A DNA stretch of 64,000 bases from Bacteroidetes bacterium GWE2_42_24 (GCA_001768515.1 MEOA01000045.1:1-64000), one strand, 5' to 3'. Counted from the first letter of the stretch, positions 45,439 to 54,111 are shown. The notes: generated from the sequence alone by a model not told the origin. Made by a program: numbers and translations.

Positions 45439-46992
45439 TTAGAAGGGAATCGTCACTTTAATCCGGCCCCATTTGTGCCAACGTGCATTGGCAAATTCAG
45501 GACTATAAAGATACTGAATAAAAGAAGCAGTATACTTTTTGTAAGAGAAACTGAGACCCGCTTCACCCTGCCAGACAATCCGGTTCAGGTCGCTGTCGGG
45601 AATTGTGTATGGGCTGCTATGGTTAAACATTCCGCCCTGCATCGTGGCGTCATATCCGATAGCATTTACCTCGCTTTGAAGACTGAACTGATAGGTGAAA
45701 TAGGTATACCAGGGTTGTTTTGGAGAAAAATGAAGAGGAAGGTTGTAGAATCTTGAAAAGTAAGGACTTCTGTTTCCCCATTGGTAGCGGATTCCGACAC
45801 TTCCGTTTGTATATAGCGTTCCTGCTTTTATGCTGGAGGTTAGCATAACTTCATGCCTGTTTGATTCTATCAGTCCTTTCTCGATTTGGAGGTTGTAGTT
45901 GGCAACAACGTCGTTTGCAATTTGATTTTTCCATCCTTTAGGTCGCTTTTCTGCCCCATGCAGGTAGCTTTGAATGGAGCCTCCCAGAGAGGCGGGGCCA
46001 ATCACCCCAAGATCCAGTTCACTAATCAGTCTGTATTTTTGAATGGAATTGTTATAGATGCTCATGTGACCCAGAAACAGGTAGGCTGCCAGAGGCCTGT
46101 CTCCATACTGAATCTCTTCTCTGACGGGGAATAGGGGAGTATACAGGTTTTGTACAATGGATATTCCGTAATTTATTTCACCCTTTTTTACCGGAGAGAT
46201 GAGCAGACGAGCTATCGGTGATTTTTGCCAAATAGGGGCGATGTGTTCAATTCTGACGCCGTTGGTGTAATAATAATCGGTGTTGTCGAAAATGTCATTG
46301 TCGAATCTTATCAGCAGCATGGGCTGCTGTCCTATCTGGCTGAAGTATTCTGCAACTGGCGAGAGGTCTCTTTCACGGTAATTACCCTCAGGCATTGAGT
46401 CAATGGGGAGTCCCTTCTCGATTGATTTCAGAGGATTGATTGAAAGGTATTCTCTGACCGGAAGCGGTGTTTCTTCTTTTTTCTGGGGTGTTTGAGGCAT
46501 TGTAATCGTTTTAATACTCTGTGTTACCTGCGCAGGTGGCTCTGGTGCAAGAATATAGCCTGGAATTACTGTCCTCAGCAAACGTAGATTGGTGTTGTAA
46601 TTGCTGGTCAAGGTGATTGGTGTCATTCCCTTCTCAAAATGAATAATACCCCAGGGAGCGGTCATTCCGGAGGTTTTAAAAATTGTCATCCGGCCTTCTG
46701 ATTCAACAAATTCGATGATTTCTGCATCAGTGAAACGATAGGCGATATTCAAACTGTCAAAGAGTCTTATCAGTTTATCGTTGGAGGCTGTAAGGCTGTC
46801 GCGAAGCCTGTAATACCTTTCTCCAAGCAAGGTCCTCAGAGAATCATCAGCCCGAGGTGAGGGGTTATAAAAAATAGCTTCTGTCTCCTTTACAACAAGC
46901 GTAATGGCAGTTTTATTTTCCGGCTCTTTTCTTGAACAGGCCAGAATAGAAATAAGGATTAAGAGTAACGATAAATTGTAACAGGATTTCAA
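45439..46992 (-). CDS. LpxR-like lipid A deacylase with N-terminal lipoprotein domain
   Basis: A 517-residue protein. Residues 1-19 form a lipoprotein signal (lipobox ILAC, C19). About 20-220 is an extra domain ending in a Pro-rich linker. Residues 225-517 resemble LpxR, the outer-membrane barrel enzyme that removes the 3'-acyloxyacyl chains of lipid A. Visible key residues are N232 and D233 (FDNDIFDNTD), T244-N245 (YYYTNG) and H345 (SLGGSIQSYLHG). Beta-barrel strands follow, ending in a terminal Phe (VTIPF), typical for barrel insertion. Known LpxR proteins have only the barrel. A lipid anchor on the N-terminus of an outer-membrane barrel is unusual. Confidence 0.75.
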   Translation of the reverse strand: MKSCYNLSLLLILISILACSRKEPENKTAITLVVKETEAIFYNPSPRADDSLRTLLGERYYRLRDSLTASNDKLIRLFDSLNIAYRFTDAEIIEFVESEGRMTIFKTSGMTAPWGIIHFEKGMTPITLTSNYNTNLRLLRTVIPGYILAPEPPAQVTQSIKTITMPQTPQKKEETPLPVREYLSINPLKSIEKGLPIDSMPEGNYRERDLSPVAEYFSQIGQQPMLLIRFDNDIFDNTDYYYTNGVRIEHIAPIWQKSPIARLLISPVKKGEINYGISIVQNLYTPLFPVREEIQYGDRPLAAYLFLGHMSIYNNSIQKYRLISELDLGVIGPASLGGSIQSYLHGAEKRPKGWKNQIANDVVANYNLQIEKGLIESNRHEVMLTSSIKAGTLYTNGSVGIRYQWGNRSPYFSRFYNLPLHFSPKQPWYTYFTYQFSLQSEVNAIGYDATMQGGMFNHSSPYTIPDSDLNRIVWQGEAGLSFSYKKYTASFIQYLYSPEFANARWHKWGRIKVTIPF

Positions 46993-47050
46993 TGATAAAG
47001 CATTTGTAGGTTTTACGCCCGATATTAAATAAAGTTCCTCAAACAGACAG

Positions 47051-47081
47051 CAAAAGTACCCAAAACCTCCATCCTTTCAAA
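47051..47081 (-). promoter_or_regulatory. Promoter (-33/-7) of the lpxR-histidine kinase operon
   Basis: The minus strand reads TTTG (47081-47078), a 19-bp spacer, then TACTTTTG (47058-47051). This is a close match to the Bacteroidota primary promoter. The leader is about 50 nt. Confidence 0.65.
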
Positions 47082-47305
47082 AATGAGCCAATCTGTAACG
47101 TTTCTTGTTTTTCTAACGTCATAAATAATGTGAGATGAGCATGGTGTCTGATTTCGAACATCAGGTGAATTAAAACGGACATTATGCGATGAGCAATCAT
47201 TTTTAATCATCTTTTCTGTAGAACTAAATAATTGACTGACAATAACAAGAGGCGTTTGGCACAGAATGTGAAAACAGCTATACGTCCGAAAAAAAACTTA
47301 AAGTC

Positions 47306-47614
47306 ATGGTAGCTAAACTTAAGCCTAACGAAGTAGTCATTAAAGCAGGAGATTCGGTTCATAAAGCGGAAAGTGCTGAATTCAAAGGGAAGCTGATATT
47401 GACAAATCAGCGGCTTTACTTTAAGCAGGCAGAAAGCGATTCTGATGAGTATCTGGTTGAAGTGCTTCCTTCAGAGATTCAGGATGTTATTTGCTGCAAA
47501 TCTGGTTGGTTTTCGAACAATGGTCTGCATATACGTACCCGGGACGGCCGGGAATTGAAATTCATTATGAAAAACCGTTCTGACTGGGGTGAAATGATTG
47601 CACAAATGTGTTAG
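47306..47614 (+). CDS. GRAM/PH-like small protein
   Basis: A 102-residue cytoplasmic protein that looks like one GRAM-type PH domain. The hallmark GKLILTNQRLYFKQ (about 32-45) is followed by strands with LPSEIQDVICCKSGWFSNNGLHIRTRDGRELKFIM and a closing helix (RSDWGEMIAQM). In eukaryotes GRAM domains bind membrane lipids, and bacterial members have no assigned role. It stands alone with a terminator 65 bp downstream. Confidence 0.7.
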   Translation: MVAKLKPNEVVIKAGDSVHKAESAEFKGKLILTNQRLYFKQAESDSDEYLVEVLPSEIQDVICCKSGWFSNNGLHIRTRDGRELKFIMKNRSDWGEMIAQMC

Positions 47615-47677
47615 TAAAGATTTCTCTAAATAATTGTTGGTTTTTGGTTATATCATTTGGTTACTTGTAAATGATCT

Positions 47678-47710
47678 AAAAAAGGGTCCCCGGGAGGGTC
47701 CCCTTTTTTT
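47678..47710. terminator. Terminator after GRAM-like gene
   Basis: AAAAAAGGGTCCC (47678-47690) pairs imperfectly with GGGTCCCCTTTTTTT around CGGGA. A strong A/T frame makes it bidirectional. Confidence 0.75.
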
Positions 47711-47855
47711 GTACCCCGATGGTGCCTTTTTGTAGTTTATCTGTATTGTTTCCTGAAAAAATATCATTCCTTCGTTATTTGTTGAGATGGTATCCGTTAT
47801 CGGATAAATGCATGTATTTAGATTATGCTTGATTGTTATTGCTAATTGATTGACA

Positions 47856-47885
47856 GATAAATTATTATATAATATTTAATTTATC
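47856..47885. promoter_or_regulatory. Upstream inverted repeat, possible activator site
   Basis: GATAAATTA (47856-47864) and TAATTTATC (47877-47885) form a perfect 9-bp inverted repeat, centred about 115 bp before the -24 GG. A second motif, ATCGGATAA, occurs twice as a direct repeat (47799-47807, 47908-47916). The spacing suits enhancer-binding proteins of sigma-54 promoters, but the protein is unknown. Confidence 0.35.
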
Positions 47886-47983
47886 TTATGTGATTTTTCG
47901 TTATAAGATCGGATAATTAATAACAGAGTTTTAAACGATTAAGTATATTGTTAAGTAATTGTAAATATGGTATTAAATGATTT

Positions 47984-47999
47984 TGGCACAAACCTTGTT
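47984..47999 (+). promoter_or_regulatory. Sigma-54 (RpoN)-type promoter
   Basis: TTGGCACAAACCTTGTT fits the -24/-12 consensus TGGCACRN4TTGCW, with GG at 47985-47986 and TG-T at 47996-47998 in correct spacing. The only deviation is T for C in the -12 dinucleotide. Transcription would start near 48010. No protein gene follows for 480 bp on this strand, so the product is likely RNA. Confidence 0.55.
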
Positions 48000-48009
48000 T
48001 TATATTAGC

Positions 48010-48145
48010 CGCTGTTGCAGGTAAACCTGGTAATACCAAACTAAACTCTCTTTACCTACTTTTCATTAGTTGTTTTTGTTGTTTTAGAAGTTACTTTTTA
48101 GTACTTGAGAAACCGGTTCGCAGTAGATGCGCACCGGTTTTCTTT
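48010..48145 (+). ncRNA. Putative small RNA, sigma-54 driven, about 135 nt
   Basis: Between the RpoN-type promoter and a strong hairpin there is no open frame of note. The segment starts near GCTGTTGCAGGTAAACC, has small stems (GGTaaACC, GGTaatACC), a T-rich single-stranded middle (48061-48090), and ends in a hairpin. That hairpin is AACCGGT-t-CGC / GCG-c-ACCGGTT (48111-48139), followed by TTCTTTTG. The structure fits a trans-acting RNA with a terminator. I do not recognise an Rfam family. Confidence 0.5.
48111..48145 (+). terminator. Terminator of the putative small RNA
   Basis: Stem AACCGGT/ACCGGTT (48111-48117, 48133-48139) extended by CGC/GCG with a 7-nt loop, then a T-rich tail. Confidence 0.65.
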
Positions 48146-48497
48146 TGTGAGTACATCACAAGAAGTAAAGGGGGCCCGGATAAGGATATTGAAATGATTT
48201 ATACTTCTCTTTAAAACAGGAGAACAATCGGGGTTGAATAAGAATGCAATTGGGTTTTGTGCGATAGCCTCTCTTAATCTGTGATTTTTCCTGAGATGAA
48301 ACCATAGAACTTCATGAAGACCTGTGTTTTTTTAGGCTTTAATCTCTTACCTGTGTCTGGTAATTGGTCACTTTGATCCCGGCTTCCGGTTATTATAATA
48401 AGTGCAGGATAACAATTCTGACCATCTACTATTTCTGGGCAGTCGTTGTTCCACTGCCAACAAGAAGCTTAGCAGGGCTAACATAGAATCTTACGAT
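48146..48497. other. Intergenic region, no gene recognised
   Basis: About 350 bp without open frames or repeats of note, lying between the small RNA and the stop of the DUF6051 gene. Confidence 0.5.
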
Positions 48498-49664
48498 CTA
48501 ACAACAAAGAAAATTTGAAGCCGTATTAAAAATTGTGTTAAAAGAGGTGTTTACCTGTTCTGACCTAACATCATCAGAAAAAGTGGGGAAAGGGTTTTCG
48601 TGCATATAGGGGTATGGAAAATCATGCTCCATGACAGTTCCTCTTGTTTTTTTAAAGAGCAGGGCTGTTGGTGATGAAGGTATAACAGAGTCTTTTTTCA
48701 GGGTCATAACCAGTATTTTATCTTTTGCTGTATCAAAGGCACTTCTGACTAATGAAGGAGCGCGATCAAAATTTATCATGGCATTGAAAGCCTGCCCCAT
48801 CGGATGTCTGGTCAGAAATTTTCCCAGAGGACTACCTGATTTGATCTCTGTTATGGTATCTTCCAGATAATAATTGTAAATGGTATTGAAGGCGGGCTTG
48901 TTCATGATTAATTTAGAGATGCCGTTCATTTTGGCGAAAGGTGCCCCCCCGCAGAAAATGGCTGTCTTATTGATCCCAGTACCAATTATATGGTTGTATA
49001 TCAGGAATATTTGTGAGAGAAAGGCGCCGATTGAATAAGCGAAAAAGTCGATGCGATCAATCTGTCCTAAATCTTCAATTTGTTTTCCTTTGAGCATATT
49101 TATCAATTGAATCAGGTCAAGGGTGCTTTGAAAACCTGATTTCAGAAATCGCAGTGGATTATCTGCCAACCGCTGACTTAGGATGTAGTTAACAAAAGTG
49201 GTCGATTCTGCTTTGTTTTGGCTCGTATCATTTGTTTTCATTAACCCACTGATGGTTCTGGCGTCACTCCAGAACCCGGGGGCCCGGTTCATGTGAAAGG
49301 AGATGGGGAACATCAGTATCGGGCATTTTAGACTCTCTGCCAGAAAGGCAGCCCAACTCCAGTATTTATTCCATGACCGTTCGTTTAATCCATGAAGCAT
49401 CACAACTACTCTTCGTTCGTCAGAGCACTGTGAAGGTATTATGACCGGATATTTGAAAGAGAAATTTTCTGAGATTTGGGTGTCTGACGCATTGGGTTGT
49501 AAAACCGACATGACATCAGATGAAATGGGGCAATTTTCATTTAAAAATGCCTGAGATTTAAAACTCATCCATTTAAGGTTGAGAAATCCTGAGTCTGTTG
49601 AAATCTGATGATTTTCGCCTGACTGAATTCCTGCAAATCGCGATATATATTCGTGGTAATTCAT
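48498..49664 (-). CDS. DUF6051-type alpha/beta hydrolase
   Basis: A 388-residue cytoplasmic protein without a signal peptide. The fold is an alpha/beta hydrolase: oxyanion motif MLHGLNERSW, nucleophile elbow FFAYSIGAFL (A-x-S-x-G in place of G-x-S-x-G), and a late histidine in MEHDFPYPYMHENPFP, with a candidate acid in LKKDSVIPSS. It matches the DUF6051 family, for which no substrate is known to me. The ATG at 49664 (MNYHEYISRFAG) is preferred to the longer reading at 49844, because the extra 60 residues have no homology to the family and would overlap the start of the divergent LytTR gene. Confidence 0.75.
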   Translation of the reverse strand: MNYHEYISRFAGIQSGENHQISTDSGFLNLKWMSFKSQAFLNENCPISSDVMSVLQPNASDTQISENFSFKYPVIIPSQCSDERRVVVMLHGLNERSWNKYWSWAAFLAESLKCPILMFPISFHMNRAPGFWSDARTISGLMKTNDTSQNKAESTTFVNYILSQRLADNPLRFLKSGFQSTLDLIQLINMLKGKQIEDLGQIDRIDFFAYSIGAFLSQIFLIYNHIIGTGINKTAIFCGGAPFAKMNGISKLIMNKPAFNTIYNYYLEDTITEIKSGSPLGKFLTRHPMGQAFNAMINFDRAPSLVRSAFDTAKDKILVMTLKKDSVIPSSPTALLFKKTRGTVMEHDFPYPYMHENPFPTFSDDVRSEQVNTSFNTIFNTASNFLCC

Positions 49665-49844
49665 GATGAATAGCTTTGTGCAAAGAAACGCATGATTTGA
49701 CCCGGCATTTGGCAAATGGTTTGTTGTCAGATATTGCGGGACGAAACTGCATTTTTTGGGCTGTAAATTCTCATGCAGGGACGAAATAATTGCCGATATT
49801 TGTGGTTGGAGCCTATGTGAATTGCATAACCTTTTTAATACCAC

Positions 49845-50699
49845 ATGGTCGATTTAAAACAACCTTTGCCCCGGTATCTGACTAACAAGCCTAACATCAT
49901 CAGACATGTGGTGTTTACGGCTGCTTTTGCGTTGGTATTTATTAACCTCTATGCTCCCTTTGGAGTCGAAACATGGTATAATGTTACCCGGTTGGAGTTT
50001 TTGTTTTATAGTAGCCTGGTGATTCTTACGGGTGTGTTGGTTGTGGTTGTCAGTCGTGTTATTTTGTTCTATGTCTCCCGAAAGAATCAAATTACTGTTT
50101 TTCAATATATCCTCTGGGTTCTTGCTGAGGTGTTTTTTATGGCCCTGTTTTATACCATGTATGAGAAGTTGATCCTGACTGATCTGCGGCCTCTTGAGCT
50201 TGTTTTAAAGAATTCTGTTCAAAATACAGCGCTGGTGTTGATGTTGCCCTATTCTGTCTTGTGGCTCTATTTTTCCTACAACGAAAAAAAGATGCAAATA
50301 CAGGAACTTACCGCCCCCGGAAGGGCTACTCAGGAGTTATCATCTCAGATGGTTGGCTTTCGTGATGAAAAGGACGTGCTCCAGCTTTCTGTAAAGGTTG
50401 GTGATCTGCTTTACCTTGAGGCTTCAAGTAATTACGTTACGATTGTTTATCTGAAAAAGGATCGCACTGCCCGGTTCTTGCTCCGCAATACAATGAAAAA
50501 ACTTGAGCCGTTGTTGTCAGGAAAAGGTATCGTTAGGTGTCATCGGTCGTTCATGGTAAATTTTGACAAGGTTAAACTCATGCGAAAGGACAAAAACGGC
50601 CTTTTGCTCGAAATGGATGCTTCAGATAGTATAGAAGTCCCGGTTTCAAAAACTTATATCGATAGCATTATGGTCATCTTTAGCCGGTATGCAAATTAG
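49845..50699 (+). CDS. Membrane-bound LytTR-family transcription regulator
   Basis: A 284-residue protein with four membrane helices (about 22-42, 52-75, 88-108, 122-142). A LytTR DNA-binding domain follows at about 180-280 (VGDLLYLEASSNYVTIVYL, FLLRNTMKKLEPLL, VRCHRSFMVNFDKVKLMRKDKNGLLLEM, VPVSKTYID). Membrane-anchored LytTR proteins of this kind are common in Bacteroidota and probably sense the membrane directly. No kinase or response regulator domain is present. The gene after it (50897) is also a membrane protein and may be its partner or target. Confidence 0.85.
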   Translation: MVDLKQPLPRYLTNKPNIIRHVVFTAAFALVFINLYAPFGVETWYNVTRLEFLFYSSLVILTGVLVVVVSRVILFYVSRKNQITVFQYILWVLAEVFFMALFYTMYEKLILTDLRPLELVLKNSVQNTALVLMLPYSVLWLYFSYNEKKMQIQELTAPGRATQELSSQMVGFRDEKDVLQLSVKVGDLLYLEASSNYVTIVYLKKDRTARFLLRNTMKKLEPLLSGKGIVRCHRSFMVNFDKVKLMRKDKNGLLLEMDASDSIEVPVSKTYIDSIMVIFSRYAN

Positions 50700-50896
50700 C
50701 AGGGTTGCCGCTTCGTTTTTCTATTCTTCAATTTTTGCACAGAAAGAAGGGGAGCCTGCGAATAAACAGATGATGATCGATTGAGTGTATCCATGATTTT
50801 GTCTGTCGTTTTGGTTAGGGTTTTAGTCAGGGCTCTGCTTGGAAAAAATATAGACAAACACCTGCTTGAAAATATTATAACTTAAATATTAACATT

Positions 50897-51826
50897 TTGA
50901 AAAGACCAGGATATCATAAACCGTTTAGAATTTTCTGTGAAATTCCAGCATGGATTGATATAATTAAAGCCTTGTTTTCGGGAGATACTCCGCCCGACTG
51001 CACTGTGGAGCAACGGTCGATGATTGTCGGACGCGAAGCATTTAACTTCACCTTGATTTCTACAATTAGTTTTATCGTGTCGTTCTTCCTTGTCCATGTG
51101 GTAACAAATCTCTTTCAGGTTTTTTACCTGCATGTAAACGGTGTTAATTTCTTCAGTTCTCTTCAGCGAATTCGTTTTCTTCCGGGAGATCAGAGTATCT
51201 GGGATGACTCCATGATCTTAATGGTCTATGGATTTCCTTATTTTATTAGTCTTATCGTCGGCGTCCTGCTTTCGGGTTGGTTAGCCAGCGGTAAAAAGGA
51301 CGATTGGCGTGTACGGCTTTTTCTCATTTGGTTGGCTATCCATGCCATTATGCAGTTTGCTGCTGGTGTTGTTTACGCCACTTTTTTCTACGATGGATTT
51401 GGTATTGCATATCATTGGCTCTTTTCTGCTTTAGCTGTAAGGATTGCGGTAACTTTTTTAGTGCTTCTTGTGCTCTTTGCCACCGGGGGACAATGGATGC
51501 GCCAGTTCTTAAAAGCCAGCCCGACGCGGTTATTCTTTCAGAAATTGGAACTCCGTTACAAATTTCTCTGGTTTTCGGTATTGATCCCTTGGGTTGTAGG
51601 AAGTGCAATAATCTTGGTTATGTTTTATCCTCCGGTGAACAGGGATATTTTTATAACACTTTTTTGTTACCTGCTTATTTTTGTTCCTATGCTTAAAGTA
51701 TTGCCACTGAACGAATCCGTCAGATTGGTTAAATCAGAGAAAAAAGTATTCCCTGTGCGGGCTGCCTGGATATATATTGTGTTGTTGCTGGTTTTATTGC
51801 GTTTTGTTTCGCGTATAGAATTTTAA
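50897..51826 (+). CDS. Integral membrane protein of unknown family
   Basis: A 309-residue protein with about six to seven hydrophobic helices (near 52-72, 107-127, 143-163, 170-195, 222-242, 250-267, 287-303). The overall layout resembles Yip1-type membrane proteins, but I cannot assign it. The start is TTG at 50897 (MKRPGYHKPFRI). It lies 197 bp after the LytTR regulator on the same strand. Two near-identical 12-mers (TTTTGGTTAGGG and TTTTAGTCAGGG, about 50809-50832) lie in the gap. A bidirectional terminator separates it from the convergent carbamoyltransferase. Confidence 0.6.
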   Translation: MKRPGYHKPFRIFCEIPAWIDIIKALFSGDTPPDCTVEQRSMIVGREAFNFTLISTISFIVSFFLVHVVTNLFQVFYLHVNGVNFFSSLQRIRFLPGDQSIWDDSMILMVYGFPYFISLIVGVLLSGWLASGKKDDWRVRLFLIWLAIHAIMQFAAGVVYATFFYDGFGIAYHWLFSALAVRIAVTFLVLLVLFATGGQWMRQFLKASPTRLFFQKLELRYKFLWFSVLIPWVVGSAIILVMFYPPVNRDIFITLFCYLLIFVPMLKVLPLNESVRLVKSEKKVFPVRAAWIYIVLLLVLLRFVSRIEF

Positions 51827-51874
51827 GTTTTATTGACTTTGTTAACCATGTACTCATTATTTGGCATGTAACGT

Positions 51875-51910
51875 AAAAAGCCCCGGCCTCTAAAGAATCC
51901 GGGGCTTTTT
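51875..51910. terminator. Bidirectional terminator
   Basis: AAAAAGCCCCGG (51875-51886) pairs with CCGGGGCTTTTT (51899-51910). It serves the membrane protein on the plus strand and the carbamoyltransferase on the minus strand. Confidence 0.9.
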
Positions 51911-51929
51911 AAGATTCAGACCAAATTGG

Positions 51930-52931
51930 TTAAGCGCCTAAAGTGGCAACCATTACAGCCTTGATAGTATGAAGCCTGTTCTCTGCTTCGTCGAAAACAA
52001 TTGACATGGGTGATTCAAATACATCTTCACTGACTTCCATCGATTCGATACCGAATTTCTGGTAGATGTCCTCACCAACAACGGTTTCGCGGTTGTGGAA
52101 AGCGGGCAGGCAATGCATGAATTTAACCCGGGGGTTCCCGGTAGCCTTTACTACATTCATGTTTATCTGATACGGGTGAAGTAGTTTAATCCGTTCGTTC
52201 CATACTTCGGCAGGTTCGCCCATCGAAACCCAAACGTCGGTATAAAGGAAATCACAACCTTTGGCGCCTTCTTCAACCTTATCAGTGAGTGTGATTTTCG
52301 CACCGGTTTCTTTTGCTATTTCACGGCATTTTGCAACGAGTGATTCTTCAGGCCAGAGTGATTTTGGGGCAACAGCTCTGAAATCCATACCCATCTTGGC
52401 AGCACCCACCATAAGTGAATTGCCCATGTTGTTGCGGGCATCTCCGAAATAGGCAAATGCAACCTGATGCAAAGGCTTGTCGCAATGCTCCATCATCGTG
52501 AGAAAATCGGCAAGAATCTGCGTCGGGTGAAATTCGGTGGTGAGGCCGTTCCATACGGGAACGCCTGCGTAAGTGCCCAGTGTTTCAACGATTTCCTGAG
52601 AGTAGCCGCGGTATTCTATACCATCGTACATACGTCCCAGTACGCGGGCTGTATCTTTCATCGATTCTTTCTTTCCCATTTGTGAACCTGCAGGCCCCAG
52701 GTAGGTTACATGAGCTCCCTGATCGAGAGCCGCAACTTCAAAAGCACAACGTGTACGGGTTGAGTCTTTTTCGAAGAGTAATACAATATTTTTTCCCTTT
52801 AGGCGGGGCTGTTCGGTTCCGGCATATTTTGCCTTTTTAAGCTCCGCTGCCAGATCAAGCATGTGGCGGATTTCCTGTGAGGTGAAGTCAAGTAACTTCA
52901 GAAAGTTTCTGTTTCTGAGATTGAAAGCCAT
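51930..52931 (-). CDS. arcB: Ornithine carbamoyltransferase, catabolic type
   Basis: A 333-residue transferase joining or splitting citrulline and carbamoyl phosphate/ornithine. The carbamoyl phosphate site STRTR ([12 protein letters not shown]), a later FHPTQ segment, and the ornithine-binding HCLPAFH are present. The length, [25 protein letters not shown] and the extended C-terminus ([26 protein letters not shown]) are typical of ArcB-type enzymes. It lies 41 nt after carbamate kinase in one operon, which favours the catabolic direction (citrulline to ATP). An arcA gene for arginine deiminase is not in this window. Confidence 0.9.
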   Translation of the reverse strand: MAFNLRNRNFLKLLDFTSQEIRHMLDLAAELKKAKYAGTEQPRLKGKNIVLLFEKDSTRTRCAFEVAALDQGAHVTYLGPAGSQMGKKESMKDTARVLGRMYDGIEYRGYSQEIVETLGTYAGVPVWNGLTTEFHPTQILADFLTMMEHCDKPLHQVAFAYFGDARNNMGNSLMVGAAKMGMDFRAVAPKSLWPEESLVAKCREIAKETGAKITLTDKVEEGAKGCDFLYTDVWVSMGEPAEVWNERIKLLHPYQINMNVVKATGNPRVKFMHCLPAFHNRETVVGEDIYQKFGIESMEVSEDVFESPMSIVFDEAENRLHTIKAVMVATLGA

Positions 52932-52972
52932 GATTTTAATTTTTTAATATGGTGAAATGTAATGAGTGATTT

Positions 52973-53917
52973 TTACCCGGCAAAGATAACAGTTCCTGCG
53001 CCTTGTTTTCCAAGTTCGGTGGCCGTAGTGATCATTGCTTCCTTGCCTCCGTTTTCAACAAACTGAATGCAGGCTGCCACTTTAGGGGCCATACTTCCTG
53101 CCGAAAAATGCCCTTCTGTCATCAACCTGCGGGCTTCGGAAAGAGAAATCCGGTCGAGAGCTTTTTCGTTGGGTTTACGGAAATTGATGTAAACCTTGGG
53201 AACATCTGTCAGGATGATAAATTCATCAGCATGAATCTGTGAAGCTACCTGGCTTGAAGCCAGATCTTTGTCAATGACTGCATCGATCCCCTGAAGTTTT
53301 TTTTCTTCAACATAGAATACCGGAATACCACCACCACCAACGGTTATGATAATCTGCCCGTCGCGCGCCAGTTTTTCGATCGACTTCACATTGTTGATTG
53401 AGATGGGTTTGGGCGAAGCTACTACTTTTCTCCATCCTCTCCCCCGGGGATCCTCTGCGAATTTACTTCCATTGACACCAGCGATGCGGTCGGCATCCTC
53501 TTTTGTATAGAAGGGGCCGACAGGTTTGGTCAGATTGCTGAAGGCAGGGTCGTTCTTGTCTACAACAACTTCGGTGATGATGGTGAGAATGTCGCGCTCG
53601 AGTCCTTCTTTGAGTAAGACATTGCGAAGCTGTTGTTCAATCATGTAGCCGATTGAACCTTGTGTCTCTGCAACGCAAAAATCTATCGGCTGTGCTGGAA
53701 TGCCATGCACCTTTTCGCCGGCTTCATGCTGGAGAAGCACATTTCCCACCTGAGGACCGTTGCCATGTCCTATAACTATATTATAACCCGATCGAATCAA
53801 TTGGAGGAGGTGTGTGCATGTCTCATAAACATTGGCTTCCTGTTCGTCGATGGTGCCCTTCTGATCGCCACGAAGGAGGGCATTGCCACCAAAAGCCACA
53901 ACTGCTAGTTTTGTCAT
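52973..53917 (-). CDS. arcC: Carbamate kinase
   Basis: A 314-residue amino acid kinase-fold enzyme that makes ATP and carbamate from carbamoyl phosphate and ADP. Signature segments include VAFGGNALLRGDQKGT (about 6-21), IGHGNGPQVGNVLLQ, PIDFCVAETQGSIGYM, GGGGIPVFY, AVIDKDLASSQVASQI and TDVPKVYINF. First gene of the arcC-arcB operon. The predicted promoter at 54033-54062 leaves a leader of about 110 nt, which is long enough for a control element, though I see no recognised one. Confidence 0.93.
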   Translation of the reverse strand: MTKLAVVAFGGNALLRGDQKGTIDEQEANVYETCTHLLQLIRSGYNIVIGHGNGPQVGNVLLQHEAGEKVHGIPAQPIDFCVAETQGSIGYMIEQQLRNVLLKEGLERDILTIITEVVVDKNDPAFSNLTKPVGPFYTKEDADRIAGVNGSKFAEDPRGRGWRKVVASPKPISINNVKSIEKLARDGQIIITVGGGGIPVFYVEEKKLQGIDAVIDKDLASSQVASQIHADEFIILTDVPKVYINFRKPNEKALDRISLSEARRLMTEGHFSAGSMAPKVAACIQFVENGGKEAMITTATELGKQGAGTVIFAG

Positions 53918-54032
53918 GTAAAAAAATGGTTTCTGAATGTTTAGTGATTTTTTTATCTTTCATCAAAAACAAAAAAAAGGGTAAGAGCATCTGTTTGTCT
54001 TATCCTTAAATTTTTTCTTTAGAAATACTTTG

Positions 54033-54062
54033 CAAAGCTATAAACTTTAAATGATTCTGCAA
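54033..54062 (-). promoter_or_regulatory. Promoter (-33/-7) of the arcC-arcB operon
   Basis: The minus strand reads TTG (54062-54060), a 19-bp spacer, then TAGCTTTG (54040-54033). A close match to the Bacteroidota primary promoter. Confidence 0.65.
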
Positions 54063-54103
54063 CCATATTTATTCAGGGTAGCCAGTTTACCGGAGCGATT
54101 GTT

Positions 54104-54111
54104 TATTTTTG
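54104..54111 (+). promoter_or_regulatory. -7 promoter element of the dipeptidase gene
   Basis: TATTTTTG matches TAnnTTTG, 60 bp before the ATG at 54172. Confidence 0.45.

Noticed and set aside
47250..47266. Second sigma-54 promoter before the GRAM-like gene (TTTGGCACAGAATGTG)
   Set aside because: The -24 half matches, but the -12 half lacks TTGC or TTGT at the right distance.
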